Positions 35,901 to 44,582 of a DNA stretch of 50,104 nucleotides are shown here, one piece after another. The DNA comes from an uncultured Desulfuromonadales bacterium (GTDB lineage: Bacteria; Desulfobacterota; Desulfuromonadia; Desulfuromonadales; Geopsychrobacteraceae). A model generated the notes under the pieces. The model was not told the origin of the DNA. It did no database searches and worked only from the letters and a program-made list of their open reading frames with translations. The translations under genes and the position numbers were made by a program. The stretch is taken from positions 1 to 50,104 of the forward strand of contig CALZHQ010000060.1 of the NCBI GenBank assembly GCA_945787295.1, written 5' to 3'. Numbering within the stretch: the first letter of the stretch is position 1; the number at the start of each line of letters is the position of its first letter.

Positions 35901-35967
35901 TGAACCGGAAGAGATCACAGAACTGATAGTCTCGCTGGGCCCGCAGCGGCTCGAAATTTTACAGTAA
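32923..35967 (+). CDS. Response regulator with MalT-like/TPR region and C-terminal winged helix-BTAD
   Basis: A 1014-aa regulator with an uncommon build. Residues 5-125 are a receiver (LLVDDNPVN, phosphoacceptor Asp60 in FIDVQMPEISG; the usual KP is SQPIS). A stretch resembling the region after the NTPase of MalT/LuxR-type STAND proteins follows (about 180-300: winged helix LLEQLASQ to FRDYLRNRAGQLL), then many TPR-like helices (300-760). The C terminus has an OmpR-like winged helix (LIMGTLWPESPPSRARNSFDTALSRLRKAL) and a BTAD helical domain (VDASEYLQSMEQARR to LFDIYQLQG). No P-loop NTPase is visible. An AGGGG site precedes the ATG. DNA target unknown. Confidence 0.85.
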   Translation: MAEDNKQFTLLLVDDNPVNLTLLVKIIELDLPEVRVLTASNALDGLQLAKQEQIDGAFIDVQMPEISGLEMCRRLKAEQRTAGMPLVLITAHLTSPEMRAEGLEVGAYDFISQPISNVEMLARIKVMLRLCQGERLQQHDIQQLPPQAEDQANHLRWLNGLVLSGDGSSVGPDQTLLQGLAAELSGSEKLDEKLLVEQLASQFPLPWRRTLLKLALLDSIPLPLAGKLSEIKDVEAVFEYLQRHGLVLLADPAVEKVWDFKPQFRDYLRNRAGQLLAAEEQQQVYLLAADWYQQKNDPGSAIESLLQAEQYAAISQLLSQSGLTLLAESYQPKVMQLLAQVPEEEAVRCGWLALFTGVSYMRSQPLEVDTWLELARARFVAAGDQRGELLTLSQQLIQYLVADGQLELGLSRLNRLRQLAAQQLEFLDPYNRLKVLFAQGLAELFFAGSLSRCEALLTQAMAEALREKQLEPQLDLHLLQVLLALFQGRYRVARSAMEQARLASSRLAGLSFSCKAVWIVACELLCCSGEFDAYFQQRRFSRKHWGQEELQQSALGGLLNWFAALGRLAQGNPAAVSEQIELAFTESPAASRPHLRSWLLQLRGLVNANSGRTAEALTDTEQALKLRQQVDDRLTSLPNLLLAGATSVVLEDYPSAAEHLRRGLSRSLELEEERYRGGFHAWLALLHNSNDEENLALEQLELLFEQLRRQQLDYFFALTPDLLRRLSPLLSSRSEWRPQLQSLAQRWLDCGIAEQGRLVPLAELQTLGGFQFRLAGQSFELSEVGQVSRQILALLSVAPNYSLSSELIMGTLWPESPPSRARNSFDTALSRLRKALENCFGKQIRQDYLVLEKGMLILRNLRVDASEYLQSMEQARRHLQRQNLWQAELAYWQAERAWGGEFLAGFELDADLPYRRDLLTQLRIEQLGGLARLLQLRGDSVEALRLLSAGQQLDPTHDVLVRQLFDIYQLQGDKRAVRQLIDNYRNALQKEDYEPEEITELIVSLGPQRLEILQ

Positions 35968-35988
35968 TCAAGCAAAGGAAAGTAGAAG

Positions 35989-36864
35989 ATGAGTAATTGT
36001 GACGCCTGTAGCGATAGTTCCTGCTCGGTCAAACAGCCGGGAGCGGTTAACGACGAACAAGCCCAGATTCGCCAGAACCTGGCGATCCGTCTGTGTGGCA
36101 TCAAGCATAAAATGCTGGTCATGTCGGGCAAGGGCGGGGTTGGTAAGAGCACCACCGCTCTCAACCTGGCTCTGGCCCTGGTCAAGCAGGGACATCGGGT
36201 CGGCCTGCTCGATATCGATCTGCACGGTCCGAGTTTGCCGAAAATGGTCGGTTTGGAAACGGAGCGGCCGCAGATGTGTGAAGAGGGGATCGTGCCGCTG
36301 GAGATCGAAGGTCTCAAGTTGATGTCGATCGGCTTTCTGCTCCCCTCGACCAGCGATGCGACAATCATGCGCGGCCCGATGAAACATGGTGCCATTCAGC
36401 AACTGCTGGCTGATGTTGTCTGGGGTGAGCTCGATTACCTGTTGATCGACTGCCCACCGGGAACCGGTGATGAACCGCTGAGTGCCGTGCAACTGCTTGG
36501 ACCCGGGACCGCCGCGGTGGTGGTGACCACCCCGCAGGATGTGGCACTGGTCGATGTGGAAAAATCGCTCAGTTTCTGCCGCGAACTGAAGCTGCCGGTG
36601 GTTGGTCTGGTGGAGAATATGAGCGGTTTCATCTGTCCACACTGCAGTGAGAAATCGGATATCTTCAAAAGCGGTGGCGGTGATCAATTGGCCGAGAAAA
36701 CCGGGGTGCCGATGCTGGCCAAGGTGCCGCTCGATCCACGGGTGGTGGTGGCTGGCGATGCCGGTCAGCCGCATATCCTCTCCTGCCCCGATTCAAGTTG
36801 CAGTGTCGCCTTGCAGGGCGCCGCAGAGGCGGTGGTCAGATTCAGCAGCGATGAACGCCCGTAA
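35989..36864 (+). CDS. Mrp/NBP35-family iron-sulfur cluster carrier ATPase
   Basis: A 291-aa P-loop ATPase that carries and transfers iron-sulfur clusters. The deviant Walker A SGKGGVGKST (about residues 46-55), DIDLHGPSLPKM, RGPMKHGAI and LIDCPPGTGDE are as in the Mrp family. A CPHC pair (FICPHCSEKSDIF) forms the shared cluster site of the dimer. The N-terminal extension CDACSDSSCS adds four cysteines, and a further cysteine pair occurs near the C terminus (LSCPDSSCSVAL). A single gene between the large regulator and gatC, 21 bp after the former. Confidence 0.92.
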   Translation: MSNCDACSDSSCSVKQPGAVNDEQAQIRQNLAIRLCGIKHKMLVMSGKGGVGKSTTALNLALALVKQGHRVGLLDIDLHGPSLPKMVGLETERPQMCEEGIVPLEIEGLKLMSIGFLLPSTSDATIMRGPMKHGAIQQLLADVVWGELDYLLIDCPPGTGDEPLSAVQLLGPGTAAVVVTTPQDVALVDVEKSLSFCRELKLPVVGLVENMSGFICPHCSEKSDIFKSGGGDQLAEKTGVPMLAKVPLDPRVVVAGDAGQPHILSCPDSSCSVALQGAAEAVVRFSSDERP

Positions 36865-36940
36865 GTTAAGGGTTTCGCTTGTTTTCTCTGTCTTCGGATG
36901 CTAATTTTGAGTGTTTATTCACGCGTTGGAGAGTCGCAAC

Positions 36941-37228
36941 ATGAAAATCAGTCGCAATGAAGTAGAGCACGTCGCCCGTTTGGCCCGTTTGGCGCTGCCA
37001 GCGGAAGAACTGGAGGCGATGACCGGGCAGCTGGATGCCATCCTCGGTTACGTAGAAAAGCTGAATGAACTGGATACCGACGGGATCGTCCCGACCGCCC
37101 ACGCGGTGCCGATGGAGAATGCCTTCCGTGAGGATCAGGTCAAGCCGTCGATCGGCATTGAGCGGGCCCAGCAGAATGCGCCGGAGAAGGATGGGTCCTG
37201 TTTCAAGGTCCCCAAGGTTATCGAATAG
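36941..37228 (+). CDS. gatC: Asp-tRNA(Asn)/Glu-tRNA(Gln) amidotransferase subunit C
   Basis: The small GatC subunit, 95 aa, wraps around GatA and holds it to GatB. The sequence is typical: KISRNEVEHVARLARLAL, then EELEAMTGQLDAILGYVEKLNELDTDGI and PTAHAVPMENAFREDQV. The start is ATG 36941 with TTGGAGAG upstream; a longer frame to 36911 has no such site. It is 168 bp from gatA, and the gap holds a repeat-like element. The presence of gatCAB in a genome window carrying tRNA-Asn suggests indirect Asn or Gln charging, but which of the two is not shown here. Confidence 0.95.
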   Translation: MKISRNEVEHVARLARLALPAEELEAMTGQLDAILGYVEKLNELDTDGIVPTAHAVPMENAFREDQVKPSIGIERAQQNAPEKDGSCFKVPKVIE

Positions 37229-37234
37229 GACGCT

Positions 37235-37334
37235 AAAGGCCCATCTGCGGCGTTACGCTTGTCACTGAATCCTCGACGTAGCGCAGCTACACCTGTAGTT
37301 CGGTGCCTGCGCAAGCCTTGCATCTGGACCTTTA
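37235..37334. repeat. Palindromic intergenic repeat between gatC and gatA
   Basis: About 100 bp with imperfect inverted ends (AAAGGCCCATCTGC at 37235 against the complement of GCATCTGGACCTTT at 37319-37334) and an inner GTAGCGCAGCTAC palindrome near 37278-37290. The pattern resembles dispersed intergenic hairpin elements seen in several proteobacterial genomes, as far as I recall. No second copy is seen in the window, so its repeat nature is inference. Confidence 0.5.
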
Positions 37335-37335
37335 T

Positions 37336-37354
37336 CGACCGTTCCGAGCGGTCG
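37336..37354. repeat. Short hairpin upstream of gatA
   Basis: CGACCG (37336-37341) and CGGTCG (37349-37354) form a 6-bp stem with a 7-nt loop, right after the palindromic element. There is no T tract, so it is not a clear terminator; it may be part of the same element. Confidence 0.4.
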
Positions 37355-37396
37355 AAGGTAGAAACTGCAAAGCGCAGTTAGGAGTAAAAGATAATT

Positions 37397-38854
37397 ATGC
37401 AATTGGAAAATCTGACAATTACCCAACTGCGGGAAAAACTGGCAGCCGGGGAAATTTCTTCAGTTGAGCTGACCAAGGCATTTCTCGAGCGGATCAAAGC
37501 AACCGATGGAAAAGTTAACGCTTTTATCACCGTTTGCGAAGAAGAAGCGCTGGCTGCTGCCGCCGCCGCTGATCAGCGGATTGCTGCCGGCAACGCTGCG
37601 CCGCTGACCGGGATTCCGCTGGCGGTCAAGGACATCTTCAATACCCTTGATGTGCGGACCACCTGCGGCTCGAAGATTCTCGACAATTATGTGTCCCCCT
37701 ACGATGCCACCGCGGTCGCCAAGCTGCGTGCGCAGGGTGCGGTGATCATCGGTAAGCTGAACATGGACGAGTTCGCCATGGGCAGTTCCAACGAAAATTC
37801 CGCTGCGGGCAGCGTCAAGAACCCCTGGGATCTTGAGCGGGTGCCGGGTGGCTCTTCGGGTGGCAGCGCCGCCTCGATCGCCGCCGGGCAGGCCTTAGCG
37901 ACTCTTGGCACCGATACCGGCGGTTCGATCCGTCAGCCTGCCTCCCACTGTGGCGTGGTCGGCCTCAAGCCGACCTACGGGCGGGTCTCCCGCTACGGGG
38001 TGATCGCTTACGCGTCCTCCCTCGATCAGGTCGGCCCGCTGGCCCGTAATGTCGAGGATTGCGCCACCCTGCTCGGTGCCGTGGCCGGTTATGATCCGGC
38101 CGATTCGACCTCGGTCGATACCCCGGTACCCGATTATCTGGCAAGCCTCAAGGAGGGCGTCAAAGGGAAGAAAATCGGCCTGCCGAAAGAGTATTTCATT
38201 GAGGGGCTTGACGCAGATGTCAAGCAGGCGGTCGAAGCGGCGATCGAGACCTACAAAAGCCTAGGCGCTGAGCTGGTCGAAGTCAGCTTGCCGCACACCG
38301 ATTATGCGGTCGCCTGCTACTACCTGATCGCCACTGCGGAAGCTTCCAGCAATCTGGCCCGCTACGATGGGGTGCGTTTCGGCGTGCGCAAGGATCAGGG
38401 TGAGGGGCTGATCGGTATGTACCAGCAGACCCGTGCGGCCGGTTTCGGTGATGAGGTCAAGCGGCGCATCATGCTCGGCACTTACGCCCTTTCCTCCGGT
38501 TATTACGATGCCTACTACCTGAAGGCGCAGAAGGTTCGCACTTTGATCCGCCAGGATTTCCTTGACGCTTTCGAGCAGGTTGATTTCATGCTCACTCCGG
38601 TGGCACCGACCCCGGCGTTTAAGATCGGTGAGAAGACCGGCGATCCGTTGCAGATGTATCTTTCGGATATCTTCACCATCCCGGTCAACCTGGCGGGGAC
38701 CTGCGGTCTCAGCCTGCCCTGCGGCATCAGCAGCGCAGGTCTGCCGATCGGCCTGCAACTGCTCGGCAAGCCGTTTGCCGAGGCTGAGCTTCTGCAGGCG
38801 GCCTGGGCGTTTGAAAATGCGACCGATTTCGGCGGCCAGCTGGCGCCGCTTTGA
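37397..38854 (+). CDS. gatA: Asp-tRNA(Asn)/Glu-tRNA(Gln) amidotransferase subunit A
   Basis: The amidase subunit, 485 aa, hydrolyses glutamine and passes ammonia to GatB. The Ser-cisSer-Lys triad region is visible: lysine in AVKDIFNT, the serines in [14 protein letters not shown], and [11 protein letters not shown]. The remainder follows the family to the end ([17 protein letters not shown]). A GGAG site precedes the ATG. The gene is 21 bp upstream of gatB. Confidence 0.97.
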   Translation: MQLENLTITQLREKLAAGEISSVELTKAFLERIKATDGKVNAFITVCEEEALAAAAAADQRIAAGNAAPLTGIPLAVKDIFNTLDVRTTCGSKILDNYVSPYDATAVAKLRAQGAVIIGKLNMDEFAMGSSNENSAAGSVKNPWDLERVPGGSSGGSAASIAAGQALATLGTDTGGSIRQPASHCGVVGLKPTYGRVSRYGVIAYASSLDQVGPLARNVEDCATLLGAVAGYDPADSTSVDTPVPDYLASLKEGVKGKKIGLPKEYFIEGLDADVKQAVEAAIETYKSLGAELVEVSLPHTDYAVACYYLIATAEASSNLARYDGVRFGVRKDQGEGLIGMYQQTRAAGFGDEVKRRIMLGTYALSSGYYDAYYLKAQKVRTLIRQDFLDAFEQVDFMLTPVAPTPAFKIGEKTGDPLQMYLSDIFTIPVNLAGTCGLSLPCGISSAGLPIGLQLLGKPFAEAELLQAAWAFENATDFGGQLAPL

Positions 38855-38875
38855 TCGATAAAAGGATAGATTGAC

Positions 38876-40312
38876 ATGGATTCAAGATACGAAGTCGTGA
38901 TCGGGCTGGAAGTTCACGTCCAGCTGACCACCAAAACCAAGATCTTCTGCGGTTGCTCGAAAGATTTCGGTCAGCAGCCGAACAGCCAGACCTGCCCGGT
39001 CTGTCTCGGGTTGCCCGGCGCCCTGCCGGTGCTCAACAAGCAGGTGGTCGAGTACGCCATCAAAACCGGCCTGGCGACCAATCACCAGATTGCACCCCGC
39101 TCGATCTTTGCCCGCAAGAACTATTTTTATCCCGACTTGCCGAAGGGGTACCAGATCTCCCAGTTCGAGCTGCCGATCTGTGAGCACGGCTGGCTGAATA
39201 TAGCGACTGAAGAAGGCGGCCCGAAGAAGATCGGCATCACCCGCATCCATATGGAAGAGGATGCCGGCAAGCTGATTCACTCAGACGGCAACAGCTCGGC
39301 GGTCGATCTGAACCGCGCCTGCACCCCGCTGCTCGAGGTGGTCTCCGAGCCGGACATGCGCAGTGCCGACGAAGCGATCGCCTACCTCAAGCAGCTGCAC
39401 CAGATTGTGACCTATCTGAACGTCTGTGATGGCAACCTGGAGGAAGGCTCCTTCCGTTGCGACGCCAATGTTTCGGTCCGGCCCTGGGGGCAGAAAGAGC
39501 TCGGCACCCGCGCCGAGCTGAAGAACCTCAACTCTTTCCGTTTTATCAAACAGGCGATCGAGTACGAGGTGGAGCGGCAGATCGATGTGATCGATGCCGG
39601 CGGCAAGGTGATCCAGGAAACCCGCCTGTTCGACGCCGATGCCGGTACCACCCGTTCGATGCGCGGCAAGGAAGAGGCGCACGATTACCGCTATTTCCCC
39701 GATCCCGATCTGGTGCCGCTGGTGGTCTCTGATGAATGGGTCGAGCGGGTTCGCGCTGAACTGCCGGAACTGCCCGCTGCCAAAATCCAACGTTATCAGG
39801 ATGAACTCGGTCTGACCGCCTACGATGCCGGGGTTATTGCCGCCGAGCGGCCGGTCGCCGAATATTTTGAGGCTTTGGTTGCCCTGCATGCTAACCCGAA
39901 GGTCTGTGCCAACTGGGTGATGGGTGAGGTGTCGCGGGCTTTGAATGAGAGTGATTTCGCGATTGCCGACTGTCCGGTTTCGCCGCAGTTGCTGGCCGGT
40001 GTGCTGAAACGGATCGACGACAACACCATCTCCGGCAAGATCGCCAAGACGGTTTTTGAAGAGATCTGGCGGACCGGCAAGAACGCTGATCAGGTGATCG
40101 AGGAGAAGGGTCTCAAACAGGTCACCGATACCGGCGCTATCGAAGCGATCCTGGATGAGGTGATTGCCGCCAACCAGGGGCAGTTCGAAGAACTCAAGGG
40201 GGGGAAGGACAAGCTGATCGGCTTCTTTGTCGGTCAGGTGATGAAGGCCAGCAAGGGGAAAGCGAACCCTGGCATGGTCAACCAGCTCATTCAAAAGAAA
40301 TTAAAAGGGTAA
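38876..40312 (+). CDS. gatB: Asp-tRNA(Asn)/Glu-tRNA(Gln) amidotransferase subunit B
   Basis: The kinase/transamidase subunit, 478 aa, activates the mischarged aminoacyl-tRNA and amidates it. It begins [13 protein letters not shown] and has the zinc-type cysteines CGCSKDF and CPVCLGLPG, then [30 protein letters not shown] and [12 protein letters not shown]. The C-terminal YqeY-like tail (about 400-478) contacts tRNA. A short 5-bp gap separates it from mtnA. Confidence 0.97.
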   Translation: MDSRYEVVIGLEVHVQLTTKTKIFCGCSKDFGQQPNSQTCPVCLGLPGALPVLNKQVVEYAIKTGLATNHQIAPRSIFARKNYFYPDLPKGYQISQFELPICEHGWLNIATEEGGPKKIGITRIHMEEDAGKLIHSDGNSSAVDLNRACTPLLEVVSEPDMRSADEAIAYLKQLHQIVTYLNVCDGNLEEGSFRCDANVSVRPWGQKELGTRAELKNLNSFRFIKQAIEYEVERQIDVIDAGGKVIQETRLFDADAGTTRSMRGKEEAHDYRYFPDPDLVPLVVSDEWVERVRAELPELPAAKIQRYQDELGLTAYDAGVIAAERPVAEYFEALVALHANPKVCANWVMGEVSRALNESDFAIADCPVSPQLLAGVLKRIDDNTISGKIAKTVFEEIWRTGKNADQVIEEKGLKQVTDTGAIEAILDEVIAANQGQFEELKGGKDKLIGFFVGQVMKASKGKANPGMVNQLIQKKLKG

Positions 40313-40317
40313 TAGAT

Positions 40318-41388
40318 ATGTCCGGTTGTCAGATCGATCCCAATACCATCCGTCCGATCCGCTTTTTCAACGGTCAATGCCAGATGCTCGATCAGAGGCT
40401 GCTGCCGGCTGAAGAGGTCTGGATCGATTATAACGATTACCAGGGGGTCGCCGAAGCGATCCGCAGCATGGTGGTGAGGGGCGCGCCGGCAATCGGTGTC
40501 GCCGCGGCGATTGGCGTCTGGTTCGGTGTGCGGGATCTCGAAACCGAGTCGAGCGAAGAGTTTTACGCCGAGATGGAGAAGATCTGCGCGGTACTGGGCG
40601 CGACCCGGCCGACGGCGGTCAACCTGTTCTGGGCTTTGGAGAGGATGAAGCACTTCGCTTACTCCAACCTCGATCGCAGCGTCATGGAGCTGAAGATCGG
40701 CCTCGAGTACGAAGCCCTGGCGATCACCCAGGAGGATGAACAACTCTGTATCAAGCTGGGCCGGCAGGGCGCCGACCTGATTCCTGACGGTGCCCGGGTG
40801 TTGACCCATTGTAACGCCGGTGCCTTAGCGACCGGTGGATACGGAACGGCCCTCGGGGTGATCCGCGCTGCAGTTGCTGCCGGCAAAAAGGTCGCCGTCA
40901 TTGCCGATGAAACCCGCCCCTTCCTGCAGGGATCGCGCTTGACCGCCTGGGAGTTACAGAAGGACAATATCCCGGTGACCCTGATCTGTGACAACATGGC
41001 CGGCTACCTGATGAGCAAAGGTGAGATCGATTGCGTGATCGTCGGCGCCGACCGGATTGCCGCCAATGGTGATGTCGCCAACAAGATCGGCACCTACACG
41101 GTGGCCGTGTTGGCCAAAGAGCACAATATCCCTTTTTATGTGGCGGCACCGATGTCGACCATCGACCTGAGTTTAAGTGACGGTTCGCAGATTCCGATCG
41201 AGGAACGGGATGTCCGCGAGATCACCCATCTCAAAGATATTCAGCTGGCCCCGGAAGGGATCGAAGTCCGTAACCCGGCTTTTGACGTGACGCCGCAGCG
41301 GCTGGTGGCGGCGATCATTACCGAACGCGGGGTGGTGCAGGGCGATTACCTGCAGGGGTTGGCAGAGTTGGCGGCAAAGGGCAGGTAG
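40318..41388 (+). CDS. mtnA: Methylthioribose-1-phosphate isomerase (MtnA)
   Basis: Isomerises 5-methylthioribose-1-phosphate to methylthioribulose-1-phosphate in methionine salvage. The 356-aa protein has [13 protein letters not shown], the catalytic cysteine in [27 protein letters not shown], and the catalytic aspartate in [18 protein letters not shown]. Related eIF2B-like proteins share the fold but lack this combination. No other mtn genes are in the window, so a full pathway is not shown. It sits between gatB and glnE with minimal gaps, as in other Desulfuromonadales as far as I remember. Confidence 0.93.
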   Translation: MSGCQIDPNTIRPIRFFNGQCQMLDQRLLPAEEVWIDYNDYQGVAEAIRSMVVRGAPAIGVAAAIGVWFGVRDLETESSEEFYAEMEKICAVLGATRPTAVNLFWALERMKHFAYSNLDRSVMELKIGLEYEALAITQEDEQLCIKLGRQGADLIPDGARVLTHCNAGALATGGYGTALGVIRAAVAAGKKVAVIADETRPFLQGSRLTAWELQKDNIPVTLICDNMAGYLMSKGEIDCVIVGADRIAANGDVANKIGTYTVAVLAKEHNIPFYVAAPMSTIDLSLSDGSQIPIEERDVREITHLKDIQLAPEGIEVRNPAFDVTPQRLVAAIITERGVVQGDYLQGLAELAAKGR

Positions 41389-41396
41389 GCGCTTCG

Positions 41397-44300
41397 ATGC
41401 AGCAGGAACTTCGGGATAAACTTGCCCTGTTGGGGGGTGAGAATGAACAACAGTTGAGCGACTGGCTGGATAGCTACGTGCTGTTCAACGGCCAGCGGAC
41501 GACGACCAACCTGCGCTTGATCGACGAGCAGTTGCATGATCCGGAACTGCTGGTTGATATTCTCGAAGAGGTCTTTCGCGTTGCCGATCCTGATGCCGCG
41601 TTGAACCTGCTGGAGCGGCAGTTCGGTTGCATCGATACCGAGCTGGTCCGTTCGATATTGCAACTTCCGCAGCGGCGGCGGCAGCTGTTGACGGTTCTGG
41701 GGGGCTCCGCGTTTCTGGCGGGGATTCTCTGCCGGAAAAGTGATTTTGCCGAACAGCTGCTGCTGCAGGGGGGGATCGATTTCCCGCGCAATGAAGCGCA
41801 GATGCTGGCCGATCTGCGGCAGCTGATTCCTGATCAGGCCGATTTTCCCCAGTTGAAGGCCGGGCTGCGTCACTACAAAGTGGCGCAGATTCTGCGCATC
41901 GGCAGTCGGGACCTCTGTGGTCTGGCCGAACTGGAAGAGGTTACGGCCGAACTTTCCGGTTTGGCGGCGACCTGCTTACAACGGGCCTATGAGATTTGTG
42001 GCCGGCAGTTGCAGGAAGAGTTTGGCGAGCCGCTGGAAACAGATGAGGAAGGCCGCCAGCAAAGAGCGGAAATGACGATTCTCGGCATGGGTAAGTTCGG
42101 CGGCAATGAGCTGAATTTCTCCTCCGATATCGATCTGATCTATTGCTATTCGTCCAGTCGGGGGGAAACCACAGGCGGCAGCCGCGGCGAGAAAATCAGC
42201 CTGCACCGCTATTTTCTCAAACTGGCAGAGCAGGTCTCCCGGGCCCTGCACCAGGTGACCGAAGATGGTTTTGTGTTCCGGGTTGATACCCGCTTGCGGC
42301 CGGATGGCAATAACGGCGATCTGGCGATTTCGGTCACCGGCGCCGAGACCTATTATGAGTCCTGGGGACAGAGCTGGGAGCGGGCGGCAATGCTCAAGGC
42401 GCGGCCGGTGGCCGGCTCGATTCCGCTCGGTGTGGAACTGCTGAAGCGCCTCAAACCTTTCATCTTTCGGCGTTACCTCGATTTCGGCATGCTCGAAGAT
42501 ATCAAGCTGATGAAACAGAAGATCAATGCCAGTCTGGGGCGTGAGCAGGAAGGGGAGCGGAATCTCAAGTTGGGTCGCGGTGGGATCCGTGAAATTGAGT
42601 TTTTCATTCAGGCCCTGCAGTTGGTCAATGCCGGAACCCGTCCCAAACTACAGTACCGAAATTCGTTACGCATGCTGAAGCTGCTGCAGGAAGAGGAGCT
42701 GATCGGAGCAGAAGAGCAACAGCTGCTCAGCGATGCCTATCGGTTCTTACGGACCGTAGAGCACCGGATTCAGATTGTCCAGGAACAGCAGACCCACTCA
42801 CTACCGGTTCGGCCGGAAGAGCTGCTGGCGTTAGCCAGACGCAGCGGCTTCGCTGACACGGAAAGCTTCTCTGCCGAGTTGGAGCGCCATCGGCAGGGGG
42901 TTACGAATATTTTCAAAGACCTGTTTCATTCAGCCGAGGACGAGGAGCTTGTTGTCCGTCCAGAGGTGAATTTAATCTTCGATTCCGCATCGGATCCCGA
43001 CCTGGTCAAGGATCTGCTCGAAGAGAAGGGTTTCATAAACCCGGATGCTGCTTATGAGAATCTCACCATACTGAGGGGCGGTGATCCTCATAAACGCTTG
43101 ACCGAACGTGGCCGGCGCTGTTTGGATAAACTGGCGCCGCTGCTGCTCGGCGAGCTGCTTGATTCGGCAAATCCTGACCAGGCCTTGAACAACCTGGAAC
43201 GCTTTATCAAGGGGATCAGGGCGCGGACTTCTTATTTCTCACTGCTTGCGGAAAATTCCGGGATTGTTAAGCTGCTGATTGCTCTGTTCAGTTCCAGTCA
43301 ACTTCTGTCGCGGATTTTTATCCAGCGGCCGGAATTGCTCGACACCCTGGTGGCCCGCTCCTATGCGGTTGAAAACAAGAATCGTGAGCAGCTGGCGGCA
43401 TCTCTGGAGGAACAGATGGCGTTGGCAGAAGATTACGAACTGCAGCTCGATGGCTTACGCCGTTTCCGCAATGAAGAGTTCTTGCGCATTGCCTTAAGTG
43501 ATTTGCACGGTCAGATGAAGCAGGGGGAAGGGGCCAAACAACTCTCCTGGGTCGCCGAGGTCTGTCTGGAGCAATCGATCAGAATGGCTCGTCAGGAACT
43601 GGCGGGCCGCTTTGGTGCTCCATATGCAAATGATGCCGATGACGCTACCGAGGAAACCGCATTTGCGATTGTCGGCATGGGCAAGCTGGGCGGGTTGGAG
43701 CTGAACTACCACTCCGATCTGGATATCATTTTTATCTATGACTCAGAAGGTCAGACCCGCCCAACCCGCGGCACCGATCCACAGCGCTTTCGGCAGCTCA
43801 GTAACCATGAGTATTTTGCCAAGCTGGCCCAGCGGATTATCACCGCCCTGACTCTGGTGACCCGCGAAGGTTCGGTATATGAAATCGACACCCGCTTGCG
43901 ACCTTCCGGAAATCAAGGCCCGCTAGTGACCAGCCTGAGTGCTTTTAAGCGTTACCATCAGGAGTCGGCTCAGCCGTGGGAACGTCAGGCGATGACCAAG
44001 GCGCGCGTGGTTTGTGGGCCGCCTGAATTTGCCGGCCGCTTACAGCAGTTGATTTCTGAATTGGCTTTTGATCGCCCGGTACCGGATGATCTGCAGGCAG
44101 AAATTTATCGTCTGCGGTCACGGATGGAAAAAGAAATTGCCAAGGAAACAGAAGACCATTTCAATATCAAGACCGGCCGGGGCGGGATGGTCGATGTCGA
44201 GTTTATTGCTCAATACCTGCAATTGCGTTACGCTCGGCAAATCAAAGCTTTGTGGCAGCAGAACACACTGGAGATACTCAGGGTTCTGGCGCAGAATGAT

Positions 44301-44582
44301 ATTTTGCATGTCGCAGAGTCTGAACAGTTGATCAACGGATACAAGTTTTTACGGCGGCTGGAAAACAAGCTTCGCCTGCTCCACGATCAGTCGATCAACG
44401 AGTTGTCCGGTGAACAGAAAAATCTGCGCAAAGTGGCCCTTGGTTTAGGTTACGGGAAAAATGGTGTTGTGCCGGAAACGGAATTTCTGGAAGAATATCG
44501 AATGGTAACAGAGGGGATTCGAACTCTGTTCGATAATTACCTTGATCCGCACGAGGATCTGGAGGTGAATGAGGATGCCTGA
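41397..44582 (+). CDS. glnE: Glutamine synthetase adenylyltransferase/deadenylase (GlnE)
   Basis: Attaches and removes AMP on glutamine synthetase in response to nitrogen status. The 1061-aa protein has the expected two nucleotidyltransferase domains: GMGKFGGNELNFSSDIDLI (deadenylase half, N-terminal) and GMGKLGGLELNYHSDLDII (adenylylase half), each followed by a helical GlnD-like regulatory region (LGRGGIREIEFFIQ and KTGRGGMVDVEFIAQYLQL). The length is above the E. coli protein (946 aa), chiefly in the N-terminal part. The start is ATG 41397, 8 bp after mtnA. Confidence 0.96.
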   Translation: MQQELRDKLALLGGENEQQLSDWLDSYVLFNGQRTTTNLRLIDEQLHDPELLVDILEEVFRVADPDAALNLLERQFGCIDTELVRSILQLPQRRRQLLTVLGGSAFLAGILCRKSDFAEQLLLQGGIDFPRNEAQMLADLRQLIPDQADFPQLKAGLRHYKVAQILRIGSRDLCGLAELEEVTAELSGLAATCLQRAYEICGRQLQEEFGEPLETDEEGRQQRAEMTILGMGKFGGNELNFSSDIDLIYCYSSSRGETTGGSRGEKISLHRYFLKLAEQVSRALHQVTEDGFVFRVDTRLRPDGNNGDLAISVTGAETYYESWGQSWERAAMLKARPVAGSIPLGVELLKRLKPFIFRRYLDFGMLEDIKLMKQKINASLGREQEGERNLKLGRGGIREIEFFIQALQLVNAGTRPKLQYRNSLRMLKLLQEEELIGAEEQQLLSDAYRFLRTVEHRIQIVQEQQTHSLPVRPEELLALARRSGFADTESFSAELERHRQGVTNIFKDLFHSAEDEELVVRPEVNLIFDSASDPDLVKDLLEEKGFINPDAAYENLTILRGGDPHKRLTERGRRCLDKLAPLLLGELLDSANPDQALNNLERFIKGIRARTSYFSLLAENSGIVKLLIALFSSSQLLSRIFIQRPELLDTLVARSYAVENKNREQLAASLEEQMALAEDYELQLDGLRRFRNEEFLRIALSDLHGQMKQGEGAKQLSWVAEVCLEQSIRMARQELAGRFGAPYANDADDATEETAFAIVGMGKLGGLELNYHSDLDIIFIYDSEGQTRPTRGTDPQRFRQLSNHEYFAKLAQRIITALTLVTREGSVYEIDTRLRPSGNQGPLVTSLSAFKRYHQESAQPWERQAMTKARVVCGPPEFAGRLQQLISELAFDRPVPDDLQAEIYRLRSRMEKEIAKETEDHFNIKTGRGGMVDVEFIAQYLQLRYARQIKALWQQNTLEILRVLAQNDILHVAESEQLINGYKFLRRLENKLRLLHDQSINELSGEQKNLRKVALGLGYGKNGVVPETEFLEEYRMVTEGIRTLFDNYLDPHEDLEVNEDA

